Assembly (NCBI GenBank): GCA_964571855.1
Contig: CAZNDO010000032.1
Location: forward strand, 1 to 24,586
Reading direction: 5' to 3'
Source: CAYYFX01 sp964571855
Lineage (GTDB): Bacteria > ARS69
DNA length: 24,586 nt
Positions 22,815-24,586 of the stretch are shown here, piece after piece; within the stretch, counting starts at the first letter, position 1; every line of letters starts with the position of its first letter. Position numbers and translations under genes: made by a program. The notes beneath the pieces were generated by a model. The model ran no database searches. It saw only the letters and a program-made list of their open reading frames with translations, and was not told the origin of the DNA.

Positions 22815-24550
22815 AGCGGACGCTACGGGACTTCCTGAAACACGAGCTCGTCTTCGAGCACCTGCGGACGATCTACCGCCACCATCTCGGCACGGGCGGC
22901 TACGACCGCACCGAGATGGTGGAGGGGCTGGCGTCCTACCTCGAGAGCGGGGAGGGACGGCGGCGGCTGGCCGAGGGCCTGTTCGGGCCCGAGGTGGAGC
23001 TCCTGTACCTGTTGCGGCAGGTCGGCGGCATCGCGCCGGCGCGATGGCTGTTCCGCGAGGCCACCGCGCGCTGCGGCGGCGGTCCGGACGATTGGCGCGA
23101 CGTCTTCCTGGAGCTGCGCCGGCGGCATCTCACGTTCGTCATCGGCAGCGACATCGCGTACCTGCCGGAGGGGCTCTCGGACCTGCTGGGCAGCCGCATC
23201 GCGGGCCGGCCGCGCAAGCTCGTGGGGGACGTGGTCCCCGGGGCCAGCGCGCAGCGCCGCGCCGTGCACGGGCTGGTCATCGCGATGTTCAACTACCTGC
23301 ACCAGAACCCGCCGCGCGTGATGGCGGAGGACGAGAAGATCTGGAAGCGGGACCTCGAGGCGATGGGCGAGTTCTTCGCCGCCTACCTCGCGGAGCCGGG
23401 TCCGGACGCCGGTGCGGTCTCGGCGCGCGCGGCCTCGGCCGGCGCGGCGCGCGGCCGCGTGAGCCGCCTGGTGGAACTGCTGCGCAACATGGGGTTCCTG
23501 GAGAAGCGCGGGAAGCGCCTGTACCTGGACGTGGACAACTGGTCGGATTGGGCCGGCCGGCCCGAGTTGGAGCGGCTCACCTTCTTCCTGTCGTTCCTCG
23601 AGGACCGGTACGAGAACCTGCACGTGGCGCTCGAGGCGCTGGTGGACTGGAAGGACGCGGGCTGGGTCCCGCTCGGCCGCCTCACCGAGGCGGTGCGCTA
23701 CCGCGCGCTGCGCACGCACTTCCACGTGCTGCGCGTGCGCCCGCAGGCGGACGTGTCCACGGAGGGCCCGGGCGCGCGCTGGGTCTCGGCGTGCGTGCAT
23801 CTGCTCGCGGACCTCGGCCTCGCGTGGACGGGCTGCGACCGCCGCGGCCGGCCGGTGGCCACGGCCACCGACGGCGGCGTGGAGGCATGGAACGCGCTGC
23901 ACGACCCGCGGCGCCGCCGGCGCAAGTGGGTCCCGGACGACCCGCCGCGCGCGTTCGCGCAGCCGAACTTCGAGCTGCTCATTCCCGAGGAGTGCCCGCC
24001 GCCGGTGCATCGCGACCTCGGCGCCATCGCGTCGCTCCGCTCCCTGGACCGGTTCTGGACTTACGCGCTCACGCCGGAGTCCGTGGCGCGCGGCGTGCAG
24101 GAGGGGATGACCGCGGAGGAGGCGGCGGCCACCGTGGAGCGCGTGGCCGAGGGGCGCGTGCCGCCGAACGTGCGCGAGGCCGTGCTCACTTGGGGCACGA
24201 CCGCGTGGTGGGTGGACGCGAACGGGAACGGTTCGCAGCTCATGGCCGAGCCCGCGCTCCTGCGCGCGCTCGTGGCGCGGGAGGATCTCGTGGACATCTT
24301 CGAGTCGAGGGACGGTTCGCTGAGGCCGCTCGTGTCGCGCGCGGATGCGGATCGCTGGCTCGAGGAGCGCGGCATCCGGGTGGCCGGGGAGGACCGTGAT
24401 GCCCCCGGAGAGATCGGCCGCTCCACGCGCGGGGAGTACGGGCGCGCGCTGGACTCGTGGCGCCGGCGCATGGACCAGTCGGGCGCGGGGACGCCGTCGG
24501 GGAGCTACTGGACGGACGTCGTGCCGGTCGAACCCTTCAGCGGGAGATAG
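22811..24550 (+). CDS. XPB-associated protein with helicase-associated (XPB N-terminal-like) domain
   Basis: A 579-aa protein starting at GTG 22811, which overlaps the XPB stop as GTGA. Residues 1-300 are mostly helical with winged-helix-like segments (for example LVELLRNMGFLEKRGKRLYLDVD near 220-242). Residues about 380-490 (AFAQPNFELLIPEECPPPVHRDLGAIASLRSLDRFWTYALTPESVARGVQEGMTAEEAAATVERVAEGRVPPNVREAVLTWG) match the helicase-associated Helicase_C_3 / XPB-Ssl2 N-terminal-like domain found in proteins coded next to XPB in other bacteria, such as the Rv0862c neighbour of mycobacterial XPB. No helicase motor motifs, nuclease motif or signal peptide are seen. It probably helps load or regulate XPB on DNA. 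The tail after residue 500 is charged and likely flexible. Confidence 0.85.
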   Translation: MKRTLRDFLKHELVFEHLRTIYRHHLGTGGYDRTEMVEGLASYLESGEGRRRLAEGLFGPEVELLYLLRQVGGIAPARWLFREATARCGGGPDDWRDVFLELRRRHLTFVIGSDIAYLPEGLSDLLGSRIAGRPRKLVGDVVPGASAQRRAVHGLVIAMFNYLHQNPPRVMAEDEKIWKRDLEAMGEFFAAYLAEPGPDAGAVSARAASAGAARGRVSRLVELLRNMGFLEKRGKRLYLDVDNWSDWAGRPELERLTFFLSFLEDRYENLHVALEALVDWKDAGWVPLGRLTEAVRYRALRTHFHVLRVRPQADVSTEGPGARWVSACVHLLADLGLAWTGCDRRGRPVATATDGGVEAWNALHDPRRRRRKWVPDDPPRAFAQPNFELLIPEECPPPVHRDLGAIASLRSLDRFWTYALTPESVARGVQEGMTAEEAAATVERVAEGRVPPNVREAVLTWGTTAWWVDANGNGSQLMAEPALLRALVAREDLVDIFESRDGSLRPLVSRADADRWLEERGIRVAGEDRDAPGEIGRSTRGEYGRALDSWRRRMDQSGAGTPSGSYWTDVVPVEPFSGR

Positions 24551-24586
24551 GGCCGGCTTCGCGGCGCTCTCGTCCCGGGTGCCGCG
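24551..24586. other. Right edge, nothing recognised
   Basis: Only 36 bases follow the stop of the XPB-associated gene. No hairpin with a T-tract or start of another gene can be supported. Confidence 0.4.

Noticed and set aside
1..24586. CRISPR arrays, tRNA/rRNA genes, insertion sequences, phage genes or a defence island
   Set aside because: No regularly spaced repeats, cloverleaf-like sequences, transposase motifs or phage proteins were seen on either strand. XPB alone does not indicate a defence locus, because its neighbour is the usual helicase-associated partner.

Overview
The window is about 24.6 kb of very GC-rich bacterial DNA packed with protein-coding genes. I found no RNA genes, insertion sequences, CRISPR arrays or plasmid functions. 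Several traits fit a Gram-negative-type bacterium of the FCB/Eisenbacteria/Gemmatimonadota kind: a secreted 243-aa protein with an outer-membrane-barrel-like C-terminus, two secreted metalloprotease-like proteins ending in a FlgD-Ig / sorting-domain-like module, a fused E1 alpha-beta 2-oxoacid dehydrogenase and a bacterial XPB helicase. This lineage is inferred from gene content and is not proven. GTG, TTG and probably CTG starts are common, and most starts were set from Shine-Dalgarno positions and promoter limits.

Layout. 1-166: apparently non-coding, with a GC hairpin. 167-1262 (-): two tandem type I signal peptidases. 1359-3360 (+): an aldo/keto reductase followed by a family 2 glycosyltransferase with a Rossmann-like tail. 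The two divergent -10 elements between these units overlap near 1340-1349. 3324-7336 (-): the fused dehydrogenase E1, translationally overlapped by a secreted TPR protein with a glycogen-binding-like (E-set) C-terminus. 7337-7567: divergent promoters of near-identical form (TTGCCG, 17 nt, TAnnnT) flanking a central palindrome. 7568-10052 (+): the barrel-like protein, a small TPR protein and an M29 aminopeptidase, closed by a 15-bp-stem bidirectional terminator. 10134-13660 (-): two paralogous secreted HExxH metalloprotease-like proteins. 13885-16673 (+): an M3-family oligopeptidase overlapped by an EamA transporter. 16591-20876 (-): a YetA/rhamnogalacturonan-lyase-like protein and an overlapping lipoprotein sulfatase/phosphatase-superfamily protein with TPRs. 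21075-24550 (+): an XPB/Rad25 helicase overlapped by a helicase-associated partner protein.

How the genes work together. The window reads as ordinary chromosomal two-gene units: protein export and secreted proteins (signal peptidases, metalloproteases, barrel-like protein), peptide degradation (M29, M3), sugar or polymer chemistry (glycosyltransferase, YetA-like protein, sulfatase-like enzyme), central metabolism (E1) and DNA repair or transcription-coupled helicase work (XPB plus partner). The observations most worth following are the XPB/partner pair, which seem to share a homologous domain; the YetA-like/sulfatase-like pair, which has an odd topology and a Thr in place of the formylglycine residue; the tandem metalloprotease paralogs; and a consistent promoter motif near TGCTAnnnT shared by most transcription units. 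I did not see a clear-cut new defence or mobile system.
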